Source: Thiotrichales bacterium
GTDB taxonomy: Bacteria; Pseudomonadota; Gammaproteobacteria; Thiomicrospirales; Thiomicrospiraceae
Length of the DNA stretch: 24,966 nt
Direction of reading: 5' to 3'
NCBI GenBank assembly: GCA_027036095.1
Contig: JALVTA010000169.1
Coordinates: forward strand, 1 to 24,966
Shown here: positions 14,759-23,236 of the stretch, piece after piece
How positions within the stretch are numbered: position 1 is the stretch's first letter
Layout: each line of letters begins with the position of its first letter
Notes under the pieces: model-generated
Told to the model about the DNA's origin: nothing
Databases searched by the model: none
The model's input: the letters and a program-made list of their open reading frames with translations, nothing else
Translations under genes and position numbers: made by a program

Positions 14759-15796
14759 TCAGGCCGGTGTGTCGATCGGTGGCAGCTCTTCCAGCGACCA
14801 GCGCGCCCGGGGTGAAAAGTCCAGATCGCCGCGCTGTCCGGCCAGCAGACGCTGTGCGCCGGCATAGGCGATCATGGCGCCATTGTCGGTGCACAGCTTG
14901 AGCGGCGGGAAGAAGGCACGACCGCCAGCCTCCTGTGCCACGGTTGTCAGACGTGCCCGCAGGGCACGGTTGGCGCTCACGCCGCCTGAGACCACCAGAT
15001 GCTTCATGCCCGTCTGCTGCAGCGCCCGCCGGCATTTGATCGCCAGCGTCTCCGCCACTGCGGTTTCGAAGGCGCGGCAGATGTCCGCTTTGGTCTGTTC
15101 GTCGTCATCGCCGGCCGCCTGCGCCGCCTGCCAGGTGTTGAGCACATAGGTTTTCAGGCCACTGAAGCTCATGTCCAGCCCCGGCCGGTCCACCATGGGC
15201 CGGGGAAAGCGGTAGCGGTCCGGGTTGCCCTGTTCCGCCAGCGTGGAGACGGCCGGGCCGCCCGGATAGCCCAGCCCCAACAGTTTGGCCGTCTTGTCGA
15301 AGGCTTCGCCCACGGCATCATCCAGTGTCTCGCCCAGCACCCGGTAGCGACCGATCCCCTCTACCGCCACCAGCATCGTGTGGCCGCCGGAGACCAGCAG
15401 GGCGACAAAGGGAAACTCCGGCTGCTCCTCACCCAGCATGGGGGCGAGCAGATGGCCTTCCATGTGGTGGACGCCGATGGCGGGCACATCAAGGGCGAAG
15501 GCGAGCGAGCGGGCAAACCCGGCGCCCACCAGCAGTGCACCCAGCAGGCCGGGGCCGGCGGTCCAGGCGATGCCGTCGATATCCGAGAGGGCAAGCCCGG
15601 CCTGCTGCAGGGCTTCCTGTGTCAGGGGTGCCACACGGCGGATATGGTCACGCGAGGCCAGCTCCGGCACCACCCCGCCGTATTCGGCGTGTAGCGGAAC
15701 CTGACTGTGCAGGGCGTCGGCCAGCAGGCCCCGCTCCGTGTCGTAGAGGGCCACGCCGGTTTCGTCGCAGGAGGATTCGATGCCGAGAATGATCAT
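14759..15796 (-). CDS. tsaD: tRNA N6-adenosine threonylcarbamoyltransferase TsaD
   Basis: Transfers threonylcarbamoyl from its AMP ester to A37 of ANN-reading tRNAs, working with TsaB and TsaE; 345 residues, as usual. Seen: start MIILGIESSCDETG, EYGGVVPELASRDH, AWTAGPGLLGALLVG, the metal site HHMEGH, SGGHTMLV, GEAFDKTAKLLGL and VSGGVSANRALR. One of its substrates would be the tRNA-Ile2 encoded at 20506. ATG 15796 has no ribosome site but has TAAAAT 8 bases upstream. An upstream in-frame extension of 38 codons is basic and non-homologous. Divergence from rpsU is the standard gammaproteobacterial arrangement. Confidence 0.97.
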   Translation of the reverse strand: MIILGIESSCDETGVALYDTERGLLADALHSQVPLHAEYGGVVPELASRDHIRRVAPLTQEALQQAGLALSDIDGIAWTAGPGLLGALLVGAGFARSLAFALDVPAIGVHHMEGHLLAPMLGEEQPEFPFVALLVSGGHTMLVAVEGIGRYRVLGETLDDAVGEAFDKTAKLLGLGYPGGPAVSTLAEQGNPDRYRFPRPMVDRPGLDMSFSGLKTYVLNTWQAAQAAGDDDEQTKADICRAFETAVAETLAIKCRRALQQTGMKHLVVSGGVSANRALRARLTTVAQEAGGRAFFPPLKLCTDNGAMIAYAGAQRLLAGQRGDLDFSPRARWSLEELPPIDTPA

Positions 15797-15804
15797 GGGG
15801 TGGC

Positions 15805-15810
15805 ATTTTA
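15805..15810 (-). promoter_or_regulatory. candidate -10 element of tsaD
   Basis: On the minus strand TAAAAT (5 of 6) lies 8 bases before ATG, so the leader would be 0–3 bases. The rest of the 174-bp tsaD–rpsU gap holds a 10-bp palindrome GGTTGCAACC (15864–15873) and the rpsU promoter. Confidence 0.45.
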
Positions 15811-15896
15811 CACGCTGCAGAGGTGCAGAACCGGCATTGGCAGGCCAGCGGAAACACGGGACGGGTTGCAACCGGCGGGTTTTTTGTCGTGCCCCC

Positions 15897-15926
15897 TTGC
15901 GCCGGGCCATGCGGGGTCCTTATAAT
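15897..15926 (+). promoter_or_regulatory. promoter of the rpsU operon
   Basis: A consensus TATAAT at 15921–15926 is preceded, after 18 bases, by TTGCGC at 15897–15902. Predicted start is near 15933, giving a leader of about 38 bases before rpsU. Confidence 0.65.
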
Positions 15927-15970
15927 TCCCGTTTTCCTTCAATTGCTTAACCGGAAGAGAGAAACCGAAC

Positions 15971-16192
15971 ATGCCAGTAGTAAAGATTCGTGAGACCGAA
16001 CCCTTTGACGTCGCCCTGCGTCGTTTCAAGCGTGCCTGCGAGAAGGCGGGCATCATCGCCGAAGCGCGTCGCCGCGAGTACTACGAAAAGCCCACCTGGG
16101 CGCGCAAGCGCAAGAAGGCTGCGGCCATCAAGCGTCTGGCCAAGCGTCTGGCCCGTGAGCGCCGCCGCATGATGCAGAACCGCCGTCACTGA
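15971..16192 (+). CDS. rpsU: 30S ribosomal protein S21
   Basis: Small basic protein of the 30S subunit platform, needed for initiation on structured or Shine-Dalgarno-dependent mRNAs. 73 residues starting MPVVKIRETEPFDVALRRFKR, almost the same as E. coli S21 through KAGIIAEARRREYYEKPT, with a Lys/Arg-rich tail. GGAAGAG lies about 12 bases before the ATG. First gene of the macromolecular-synthesis operon. Confidence 0.98.
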   Translation: MPVVKIRETEPFDVALRRFKRACEKAGIIAEARRREYYEKPTWARKRKKAAAIKRLAKRLARERRRMMQNRRH

Positions 16193-16201
16193 TCACTGCC
16201 C

Positions 16202-16651
16202 ATGTCCGAGCTGAAGCAGCGCCTCACCGAAGAGATGAAGGCCGCCATGAAGGCGGGCGACAAGGCCCGTCTTGGCGTGGTGCGCAGCATGCTGGCCGCC
16301 ATCAAGCAGGTGGAAGTGGACAGCCAGAAGCAGCTGAGCGATGAGGAGATCATTGCCGTGCTGGACAAGCAGGTCAAGCAGCGGCGCGACTCCATCCAGC
16401 AGTATGCGGATGCCGGTCGGGAGGATCTGGCCGAGCAGGAACGCTACGAGATGACCGTGATTCAGGAGTTCCTGCCCCAGCCGCTCAGCGATGAGGAGAT
16501 CGCCGCGCTGATCGACGAGGCCATTGCCGAAACGGGCGCGGCCGGCATGCAGGACATGGGCAAGGTGATGGGCGTGCTCAAGCCGAAGATGCAGGGCCGC
16601 GCCGACATGGGCGAGGTGAGCAAGCGGGTGCGCGCCCGTCTGGTCGGCTGA
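16202..16651 (+). CDS. yqeY: GatB/YqeY-domain protein
   Basis: 149 residues. The YqeY family shares the tRNA-binding tail domain of the GatB amidotransferase subunit. Its role in organisms lacking GatCAB is not established; binding to tRNA is the usual guess. Seen: LKQRLTEEMKAAMKAGDKARLGVVRSML, an all-helical first half, then FLPQPLSDEEIAALIDEAI, MGKVMGVLKPKMQGRADM and a C-terminal VSKRVRARL. It starts 9 bases after the rpsU stop with no clear ribosome site, suggesting re-initiation from rpsU. Placement between rpsU and dnaG is common in gammaproteobacteria outside the enterics. Confidence 0.95.
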   Translation: MSELKQRLTEEMKAAMKAGDKARLGVVRSMLAAIKQVEVDSQKQLSDEEIIAVLDKQVKQRRDSIQQYADAGREDLAEQERYEMTVIQEFLPQPLSDEEIAALIDEAIAETGAAGMQDMGKVMGVLKPKMQGRADMGEVSKRVRARLVG

Positions 16652-16672
16652 TCACGCAACGGTCACAGGTTC

Positions 16673-16678
16673 TATAAT
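16673..16678 (+). promoter_or_regulatory. candidate internal promoter (-10) before dnaG
   Basis: Consensus TATAAT, 3 bases ahead of the terminator-like hairpin. The predicted start (about 16684–16686) lies inside the left arm. The -35 is poor (TGATCA at 16649–16654, 18-base spacer). Confidence 0.45.
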
Positions 16679-16681
16679 GGA

Positions 16682-16703
16682 AAGCCCGCATCCGCGGGCT
16701 TTT
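16682..16703 (+). terminator. intercistronic terminator/attenuator before dnaG
   Basis: Perfect 8-bp stem AAGCCCGC (16682–16689) / GCGGGCTT (16694–16701), tetraloop ATCC, short T-run. E. coli has a comparable partial terminator before dnaG that keeps primase low relative to S21 and sigma-70, so the same role is inferred here. Confidence 0.8.
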
Positions 16704-16719
16704 CGCATTTGAGGGCGGC

Positions 16720-18441
16720 ATGAAAGGCACCATTCCCCGCGACTTCATCGAGCAGCTGCTGGCGCAGACCGACATCGTGCAGGTGATCAGCCAGCGCGTG
16801 CCGCTGAAGAAAGCCGGGCGCAACTATGTGGCCCGCTGCCCCTTCCATGACGAAAAGACCCCCTCGTTCAACGTCAGCCCGCAGAAACAGTTCTACCACT
16901 GCTTCGGCTGCGGCGCCAGCGGGGACGCGATACGCTTTCTGCAGGATTACGACGGGCTCAGCTTCGTGGATGCGGTGGAGCAGCTGGCCCAGCAGGCGGG
17001 CCTCAAGGTGCCCTACCGGCAGTTGAGTCCTCAGGAGCAGGCGCGGCGCCAGCAGCAGGAAAACCTCTATGATCTGCTGTTGCGGGCGGCGCGCTTCTAC
17101 CGGCACCAGCTACGGGACCATCCACAGGCCGAGCGGGCCAAGGCTTATCTGCGCCAGCGGGGTCTGACCCCCGAGATCGCCAAACAGTATTATCTGGGCT
17201 ATGCCCCGCCCGGCTGGGACAGCCTGTCGGCCGAGTTTACGCCTCTTGAGCAGTACGAACAGAAACTGCTGGAGGCGGGTCTGCGCATCCGCCGCGAGGG
17301 CCATCAGGGTAGCTACGACCGTTTCCGTGATCGCATCATCTTTCCCATTCGCGACCTGCGGGGGCGGGTGCTCGGTTTCGGGGGCCGGGTACTGGGCGAT
17401 GAAAAGCCCAAATACCTCAACTCTCCGGAGACACCGGTCTTCCATAAGTCGCAGGTGCTCTACGGCTTCTATGAGCTGATGCAACGGCGCGAAAAGGCGG
17501 ATTTTCTCATCGTCACCGAAGGCTACATGGATGTGATTGCCCTGGCACAGCACGGCGTGGGCAATGCGGTGGCCACGCTGGGCACGGCGGTGACCGAGCA
17601 GCATCTGCAGCTGCTCTACCGTCATGTGAACCGGGTAGTGTTCAGCTTCGACGGGGATGCCGCCGGGCGCAAGGCGGCATGGAAGGCGGTGGAGCTGCTC
17701 CTGCCGCAGCTGAGCGAGCAGCAGAGCGCGCAGATACTCTTTCTGCCGCAGGGGGAGGATCCGGACTCGCTGGTGCGCAGCCAGGGGCGGGAAGGTTTTC
17801 TGCGCCGGGTGGCGGCGGCGCCGGATCTGCCCACCTTTGTGGTGACGCAGATTGAGGCGGGGCTGCCCGTGCCAGTCACCGAACAGGAGGGGCGGCGCCA
17901 GTTTCTCGCCGAGGTGACCCCGTGGATCCGTCAGGCGCGCGGCTGGTATCAGGCGGCGCTGACCGAGCAGGCCGCCGCACGGCTGGGGCTGAAGCCTTGG
18001 CAGTTGGCCAAACAGCTGGGGATTTTCGTGCCGCTGGCCGGTAATGGTGCGGGCGCTCGCTCACCCACGCCCGCGCCGCCGGTGCTGGGACTGCCGCACC
18101 GCATTCTGCGCCACCTGATGCGCGATCCTCTGCTGACCGGCGAGTTCTTCCGTCCCGAGGATCTGGAGGCGCTGCGAGGCGTGGACATGGCCGGCATGGA
18201 TCTGCTGGTGGAGGCCGTGGCACGGCTGTTGCATGATCCCCGTGCGGAAGCGGTGGTGCAGCTGCTGGAAGCCCGGGGCGAGAGCGCTCTGCTCAACGCG
18301 CTGGAGGAGGCCCCGCTGGCGGCAGATGCTGGGGCGCGCAGGCAGGCCCTGACTGCGCTGGTGGAGGCGCTGCTGCGTCAGATCGCACTGGCGCAGACGG
18401 ATGACCTGGAGACCCTGCTGGCCTTGAAAAAATCCCGTTAG
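16720..18441 (+). CDS. dnaG: DNA primase
   Basis: Synthesises RNA primers for replication with DnaB helicase; 573 residues (E. coli 581). The zinc finger has C40, H43, C61 and C64, the same positions as in E. coli. The catalytic core has RFRDRIIFPIRDLRGRVLGFGGR near 205, the TOPRIM Glu in VTEGYMDVIALAQHG near 262, and FSFDGDAAGRKAAW near 307. The C-terminal helicase-interaction domain from about 445 is less conserved, as usual. Start: ATG 16720 with GAGGG 6 bases upstream. It lies after the attenuator hairpin. A 183-bp gap to rpoD follows, with no terminator. Confidence 0.97.
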   Translation: MKGTIPRDFIEQLLAQTDIVQVISQRVPLKKAGRNYVARCPFHDEKTPSFNVSPQKQFYHCFGCGASGDAIRFLQDYDGLSFVDAVEQLAQQAGLKVPYRQLSPQEQARRQQQENLYDLLLRAARFYRHQLRDHPQAERAKAYLRQRGLTPEIAKQYYLGYAPPGWDSLSAEFTPLEQYEQKLLEAGLRIRREGHQGSYDRFRDRIIFPIRDLRGRVLGFGGRVLGDEKPKYLNSPETPVFHKSQVLYGFYELMQRREKADFLIVTEGYMDVIALAQHGVGNAVATLGTAVTEQHLQLLYRHVNRVVFSFDGDAAGRKAAWKAVELLLPQLSEQQSAQILFLPQGEDPDSLVRSQGREGFLRRVAAAPDLPTFVVTQIEAGLPVPVTEQEGRRQFLAEVTPWIRQARGWYQAALTEQAAARLGLKPWQLAKQLGIFVPLAGNGAGARSPTPAPPVLGLPHRILRHLMRDPLLTGEFFRPEDLEALRGVDMAGMDLLVEAVARLLHDPRAEAVVQLLEARGESALLNALEEAPLAADAGARRQALTALVEALLRQIALAQTDDLETLLALKKSR

Positions 18442-18487
18442 ATCATATTGTTAAGTGGCGCATGCGGCATGGGTTGCCGGTATTGTG

Positions 18488-18496
18488 TGTTATAAT
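18488..18496 (+). promoter_or_regulatory. extended -10 promoter of rpoD
   Basis: TGTTATAAT combines a TGn extension with a consensus TATAAT at 18491–18496, and no good -35 lies at 16–18 bases. Predicted start is near 18503, leaving a leader of about 120 bases before the rpoD ATG. The leader has several short TTCCG/CGGAA repeats but no terminator or riboswitch that I recognise. Confidence 0.6.
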
Positions 18497-18624
18497 GAAA
18501 AATTCCGCGCAGCATTTCTGGTGTTACGGAACAGTGCCCGATTCCGACCCCGCTTCAGAGCATATAAAAACACGCGCGAAGAACCATCTACACGATCACG
18601 AACGCGAGAGGTTCCAACCAATCT

Positions 18625-20412
<1,788 letters not shown>

Positions 20413-20431
20413 GGCGATCCTCTGACGACAG

Positions 20432-20453
20432 GGCCCGCTGAAGCGGGCCTTTT
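20432..20453 (+). terminator. rho-independent terminator after rpoD
   Basis: Perfect 7-bp stem GGCCCGC (20432–20438) / GCGGGCC (20443–20449), loop TGAA, T-run 20450–20453. It closes the rpsU operon before the tRNA promoter. Confidence 0.9.
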
Positions 20454-20472
20454 CGTATCCGGAGAATGGACA

Positions 20473-20494
20473 GGGCGCTGGTATAATAGCGCCC
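20473..20494 (+). promoter_or_regulatory. tRNA-Ile2 promoter inside an inverted repeat
   Basis: An extended -10, TGGTATAAT (20479–20487), precedes the tRNA by 18 bases. The -10 forms the spacer between perfect 7-base arms GGGCGCT (20473–20479) and AGCGCCC (20488–20494). The GC-rich bases after the -10 act as a discriminator of the kind found at stringently controlled stable-RNA promoters. No good -35. Confidence 0.7.
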
Positions 20495-20505
20495 GCTTTC
20501 CTTCC

Positions 20506-20578
20506 GCCCCCTTAGCTCAGCGGTTAGAGCTGCCGACTCATAATCGGTAGGTCGCTGGTTCGAATCCAGCAGGGGGCA
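20506..20578 (+). tRNA. tRNA-Ile2 (anticodon CAT, lysidine-modified, reads AUA)
   Basis: Full cloverleaf of 73 bases: acceptor GCCCCCT/AGGGGGC, D-arm GCTC/GAGC, anticodon stem GCCGA/TCGGT with loop CTCATAA (CAT at 20539–20541), T-arm GCTGG/CCAGC with TTCGAAT, discriminator A. The sequence is far closer to E. coli ileX than to its elongator or initiator tRNA-Met, and ileX also lies next to rpoD in E. coli, so the Ile2 identity is well supported. TilS would convert C34 to lysidine. The 3' CCA is not encoded (GAC follows), so a CCA-adding enzyme is needed. Confidence 0.93.
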
Positions 20579-20601
20579 GACTTCCTGTCTTCTGTCATCG
20601 T

Positions 20602-21768
20602 TCAGGCCGGCTCGAACAGGGCCATGACTTCCGTATGCAGTGTGTGCGGGAACATGTCCATCAGCTGCACCCGCAGCAGGCGCCAGCCGTTGTCACGCAG
20701 GTGCACGCTGTCGCGCACGAAGGTGGCCGGGTTGCAGGAGACATACACCACCCGCCGTGCCGATTTGGGCTTGAGCCAGCGGCACACGGCCTCGGCACCG
20801 TCACGCCCCGGATCAAGCAGCACCAGATCATGATGTGCCTGTGACCAGTGCTGATTCTGCGGCGGTTCAAACAGATTGGCGGTTTCGAAACGGATGTTTT
20901 TCAGGCCGTTGGCGTCGGCGTTGAGGCGGGCAAGCTCCACAGACTGCATTACACCTTCTACGCCGGTGACCATGCCGGCCCGGCGTGCCAGCGGCAGGGA
21001 AAAGTTGCCAATGCCGCAGAACAGGTCTAGCACCTTATCGTCGGCGTGGGGTGCGAGCCACTCCAGTGCCTGATGCACCATCCATTCATTGATGTGGCGG
21101 TTGGCCTGAATGAATCCGGCCGGTGAAAAGTGCAACCGCAGCCCATCCACTTCATACCATGGGCGCTGATCAGTGGCCTGATCAGACCAGAAAATGCCGT
21201 TGTCTGCGGCCACGCCGGTCCACTGCTGCGGTTTGCGGCCCAGCATGTCCTTCAGCTGCCCGCGTCGCGCCTGCCAGGCGGCGTTGAGCGGCGCTTCCAG
21301 CAGCGGGCAGCTGTCGATGTCCACGATGGCATGACTGCTGCGGGCGCGAAATCCCAGTGCAGCGACACCTTTGTACCGCTGGCCATGAAAGCGGGCGCGG
21401 CGGCGGTAGCCGGTGTCCGGGCCGGTGACTGGAGCAGGCCACTCAATGTTGTCCACATTCCAGTGACGCGCCAGATTCATGCGCAGGTTGTGGAGTTTCC
21501 AACGGCGCTGGGCGTCGGGGAAAAGGTGCTGCAGCTGACAGCCGCCGCACTGGCCATAATGGGGGCAGAAGGGGGTGACGCGGTCGGGGGAGGGCTGCAG
21601 AATCTCCACCAGCCGCGCTTCGATCAGGCGGCGCCGGCGGCCGTTTTCCCGTGCGCGCACCGCATCGCCCGGCACGGCGCCGGCGACGAACACGGCCCGC
21701 CCGTCGTGGCGTCCGACGCCACGGCCGTCATGGGTCAGGCCGGTAATTTCCAGCTGGAAATCAGCCAT
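20602..21768 (-). CDS. rlmD: 23S rRNA (uracil-5-)-methyltransferase RlmD
   Basis: Methylates U1939 of 23S rRNA (E. coli numbering) using SAM; 388 residues. An N-terminal TRAM domain (about 1–58), then the iron–sulfur cysteines C68, C74, C77 and C154 of a [4Fe-4S] site, then the methyltransferase domain with VLDLFCGIGNFSLPLA, DLVLLDPGRDGA and the catalytic Cys in YVSCNPATFVRD, ending in HTEVMALFEPA with the catalytic Glu. The TRAM plus cluster pattern favours RlmD over TrmA; RlmC is less likely. Start ATG 21768 overlaps the prmA stop by 8 bases, so the gene is the last of a coupled operon. Ends convergent with the tRNA, 23 bases away, without a visible terminator. Confidence 0.92.
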   Translation of the reverse strand: MADFQLEITGLTHDGRGVGRHDGRAVFVAGAVPGDAVRARENGRRRRLIEARLVEILQPSPDRVTPFCPHYGQCGGCQLQHLFPDAQRRWKLHNLRMNLARHWNVDNIEWPAPVTGPDTGYRRRARFHGQRYKGVAALGFRARSSHAIVDIDSCPLLEAPLNAAWQARRGQLKDMLGRKPQQWTGVAADNGIFWSDQATDQRPWYEVDGLRLHFSPAGFIQANRHINEWMVHQALEWLAPHADDKVLDLFCGIGNFSLPLARRAGMVTGVEGVMQSVELARLNADANGLKNIRFETANLFEPPQNQHWSQAHHDLVLLDPGRDGAEAVCRWLKPKSARRVVYVSCNPATFVRDSVHLRDNGWRLLRVQLMDMFPHTLHTEVMALFEPA

Positions 21769-22648
21769 GCTTCCGACCCGCCAGCAACGCCCAGCCGTCC
21801 TGGGTGTCGGCCAGCGCCAGATCCACTCCGCAAGCACGGTAGGTGTCGATCAGGGCGGCGGCCTGTTCTGTCAGCAGGCCGGAGAGGATCAGTGTGCCGC
21901 CCGGGCGCAGGTGTGCGCACAGGGTGGGGGCCAGCTGCCGCAACGGGCCGGAGAGAATGTTGGCCATGAGTAGATCGGCAGGCGGCGGCGGGGCGGCCTC
22001 GAAGTCATTGACCAGCCGCAGATCCAGTGTCACCCGGTTGCGCTCGGCGTTGGCGCGGCTGGCGGTGATCGCCTGTGGGTCGATGTCGGTGCCGTGCACG
22101 GCGCTGGCGCCCAGTCTGGCAGCGGCGATGGCCAGCACGCCGGAACCGGTGCCATAGTCGATGACCCGTTGTCCAATGGGAGGGTGGGCGTCCAGCCAGT
22201 GGAGGCACATGGCCGTGGTCGGATGGGTGCCGGTGCCGAAGGCCATGCCGGGGTCGAGCAGCAGGTTGACCGCTTCCGGCTCCGGGGGTTGGCACCAGCT
22301 GGGTACGATCCACAGGCGGCGACCGAAGCGCATGGGCTGGAACTGATCCATCCAGGCACGCACCCAGTCCTTGTCCTCAAGGATCTCTACCTTGAACTGC
22401 CCGGCCTTCAGCTGGGGCAGCGCGGCCACCAGCTGGCGCACCACCGCTTCGCCGTCGGTGTCCGCCTCGAACAGGCCGGTGACGCGGGTGTCGGCCCACA
22501 GAGGCGTGGTGCCCAGCTCCGGCTCGAAGATTTCCTCCTGTCCGCCCTCGGCCTGGGTGACCGACAGAGCGCCTGTGCTCATCAGGGCTTCGTAGAGGGG
22601 CTCGACCAGCGCCTCGGGCACGGTGGTGGTGATCTGTATCCAGCTCAT
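21761..22648 (-). CDS. prmA: ribosomal protein L11 methyltransferase
   Basis: Trimethylates lysines and the N-terminus of ribosomal protein L11; 295 residues (E. coli 293). Seen: N-terminal L11-recognition domain MSWIQITTTVPEALVEPLYEAL, linker with EDKDWVRAWMDQFQPMRFG, the SAM-binding region DPGMAFGTGTHPTT, VIDYGTGSGVLAIAAARLGA, and LLMANILSGPLRQL. The ATG overlaps the mazF stop as ATGA, and no separate ribosome site is obvious, so it is likely coupled to the toxin gene. In many relatives prmA follows accC directly; here the toxin–antitoxin pair lies between. Confidence 0.97.
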   Translation of the reverse strand: MSWIQITTTVPEALVEPLYEALMSTGALSVTQAEGGQEEIFEPELGTTPLWADTRVTGLFEADTDGEAVVRQLVAALPQLKAGQFKVEILEDKDWVRAWMDQFQPMRFGRRLWIVPSWCQPPEPEAVNLLLDPGMAFGTGTHPTTAMCLHWLDAHPPIGQRVIDYGTGSGVLAIAAARLGASAVHGTDIDPQAITASRANAERNRVTLDLRLVNDFEAAPPPPADLLMANILSGPLRQLAPTLCAHLRPGGTLILSGLLTEQAAALIDTYRACGVDLALADTQDGWALLAGRKHG

Positions 22649-22962
22649 GCGAACATCTCCCGCAGGCGGGCAAGAAGGGGGGCGCGAAAGGGTTCCGGCA
22701 GGCGGCCCAGCTTCCTGGCCAGTCGCTTTTTGGACAGGGCGCGCAGTTGATCAAGGGCGATCTCCCCCTGCTTGTTGGCAAACACGACAGGCTGCCGGGT
22801 AGGCCACGCTTTGCAGGTGCGCGTCATGGGTGCGGCAATGACCGTGTTGAGATGTCTGTTCATCTCATCCGGAGAAAGAATGACGCAGGGGCGAGTCTTG
22901 GCGATTTCTGAGCCGATGATGGGATCAAGGGTGACCAGCCAGATGTCGAAGCGGCTTACCAT
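22645..22962 (-). CDS. mazF: MazF/PemK-family endoribonuclease toxin
   Basis: Predicted mRNA interferase that cleaves RNA at short specific sequences; 105 residues. The SH3-like fold signatures are DIWLVTLDPIIGSEIAKTRPCVIL with the catalytic Arg24, and VIAAPMT with the catalytic Thr47, then KQGEIALDQLRALSKKRL. All expected active-site residues are present, so it should be active. It starts 7 bases before the end of the antitoxin gene and its stop overlaps the prmA start. Ribosome site GGATGAG is 3–9 bases upstream. It could be called ChpB- or PemK-like; cleavage specificity is unknown. Confidence 0.93.
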   Translation of the reverse strand: MVSRFDIWLVTLDPIIGSEIAKTRPCVILSPDEMNRHLNTVIAAPMTRTCKAWPTRQPVVFANKQGEIALDQLRALSKKRLARKLGRLPEPFRAPLLARLREMFA

Positions 22963-23213
22963 GTCTCATCCTGCTGCCAGAGGTCATCTTCCGCCGACTC
23001 AAGCCATGCCTGCTCCTCTTCGGTCGGCACAGTGGGCGGATTTTTGCGGAAAGCTTCATCCCAGCCGGCTCGAGGTGACCTGCAGGGGCGCAGAATGATG
23101 CTGTCCCCCCGTACTTCCAGCTCGGCGCTGTCCTGCCAGCCCACCTGCTGCAGAATGGCCTTGGGGATGCGCACGCCCTTGGAATTACCGATGGTGATGA
23201 GTTTGACCTGCAT
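22956..23213 (-). CDS. mazE: MazE-type AbrB-fold antitoxin
   Basis: Predicted DNA-binding antitoxin of the adjacent MazF; 85 residues. Residues 1–44 form the swapped-hairpin AbrB domain (KLITIGNSKGVRIPKAILQQVGW, then ELEVRGDSIILRP). Residues 45–85 form a flexible acidic tail (EEEQAWLESAEDDLWQQDE) expected to wrap the toxin. ATG 23213 with a weak GAGAG upstream. Preceded by an AT-rich palindrome that is its likely operator. Confidence 0.93.
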   Translation of the reverse strand: MQVKLITIGNSKGVRIPKAILQQVGWQDSAELEVRGDSIILRPCRSPRAGWDEAFRKNPPTVPTEEEQAWLESAEDDLWQQDETW

Positions 23214-23236
23214 GGCGCTCTCGCTTCAATAAATGA

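Noticed and set aside
15864..15873. Palindrome GGTTGCAACC before rpsU followed by a T-run, possible terminator or operator
   Set aside because: Only 10 bp with no loop, and the T-run is not adjacent to a stable stem; likely chance.
15797..15910. 38-codon N-terminal extension of tsaD
   Set aside because: TsaD family proteins start at MIILGIESSCDETG; the extension is basic and overlaps the rpsU upstream region.
18442..18624. Riboswitch or heat-shock promoter in the rpoD leader
   Set aside because: No known aptamer pattern and no CTTGAA/CCCCAT pair at proper spacing was found.
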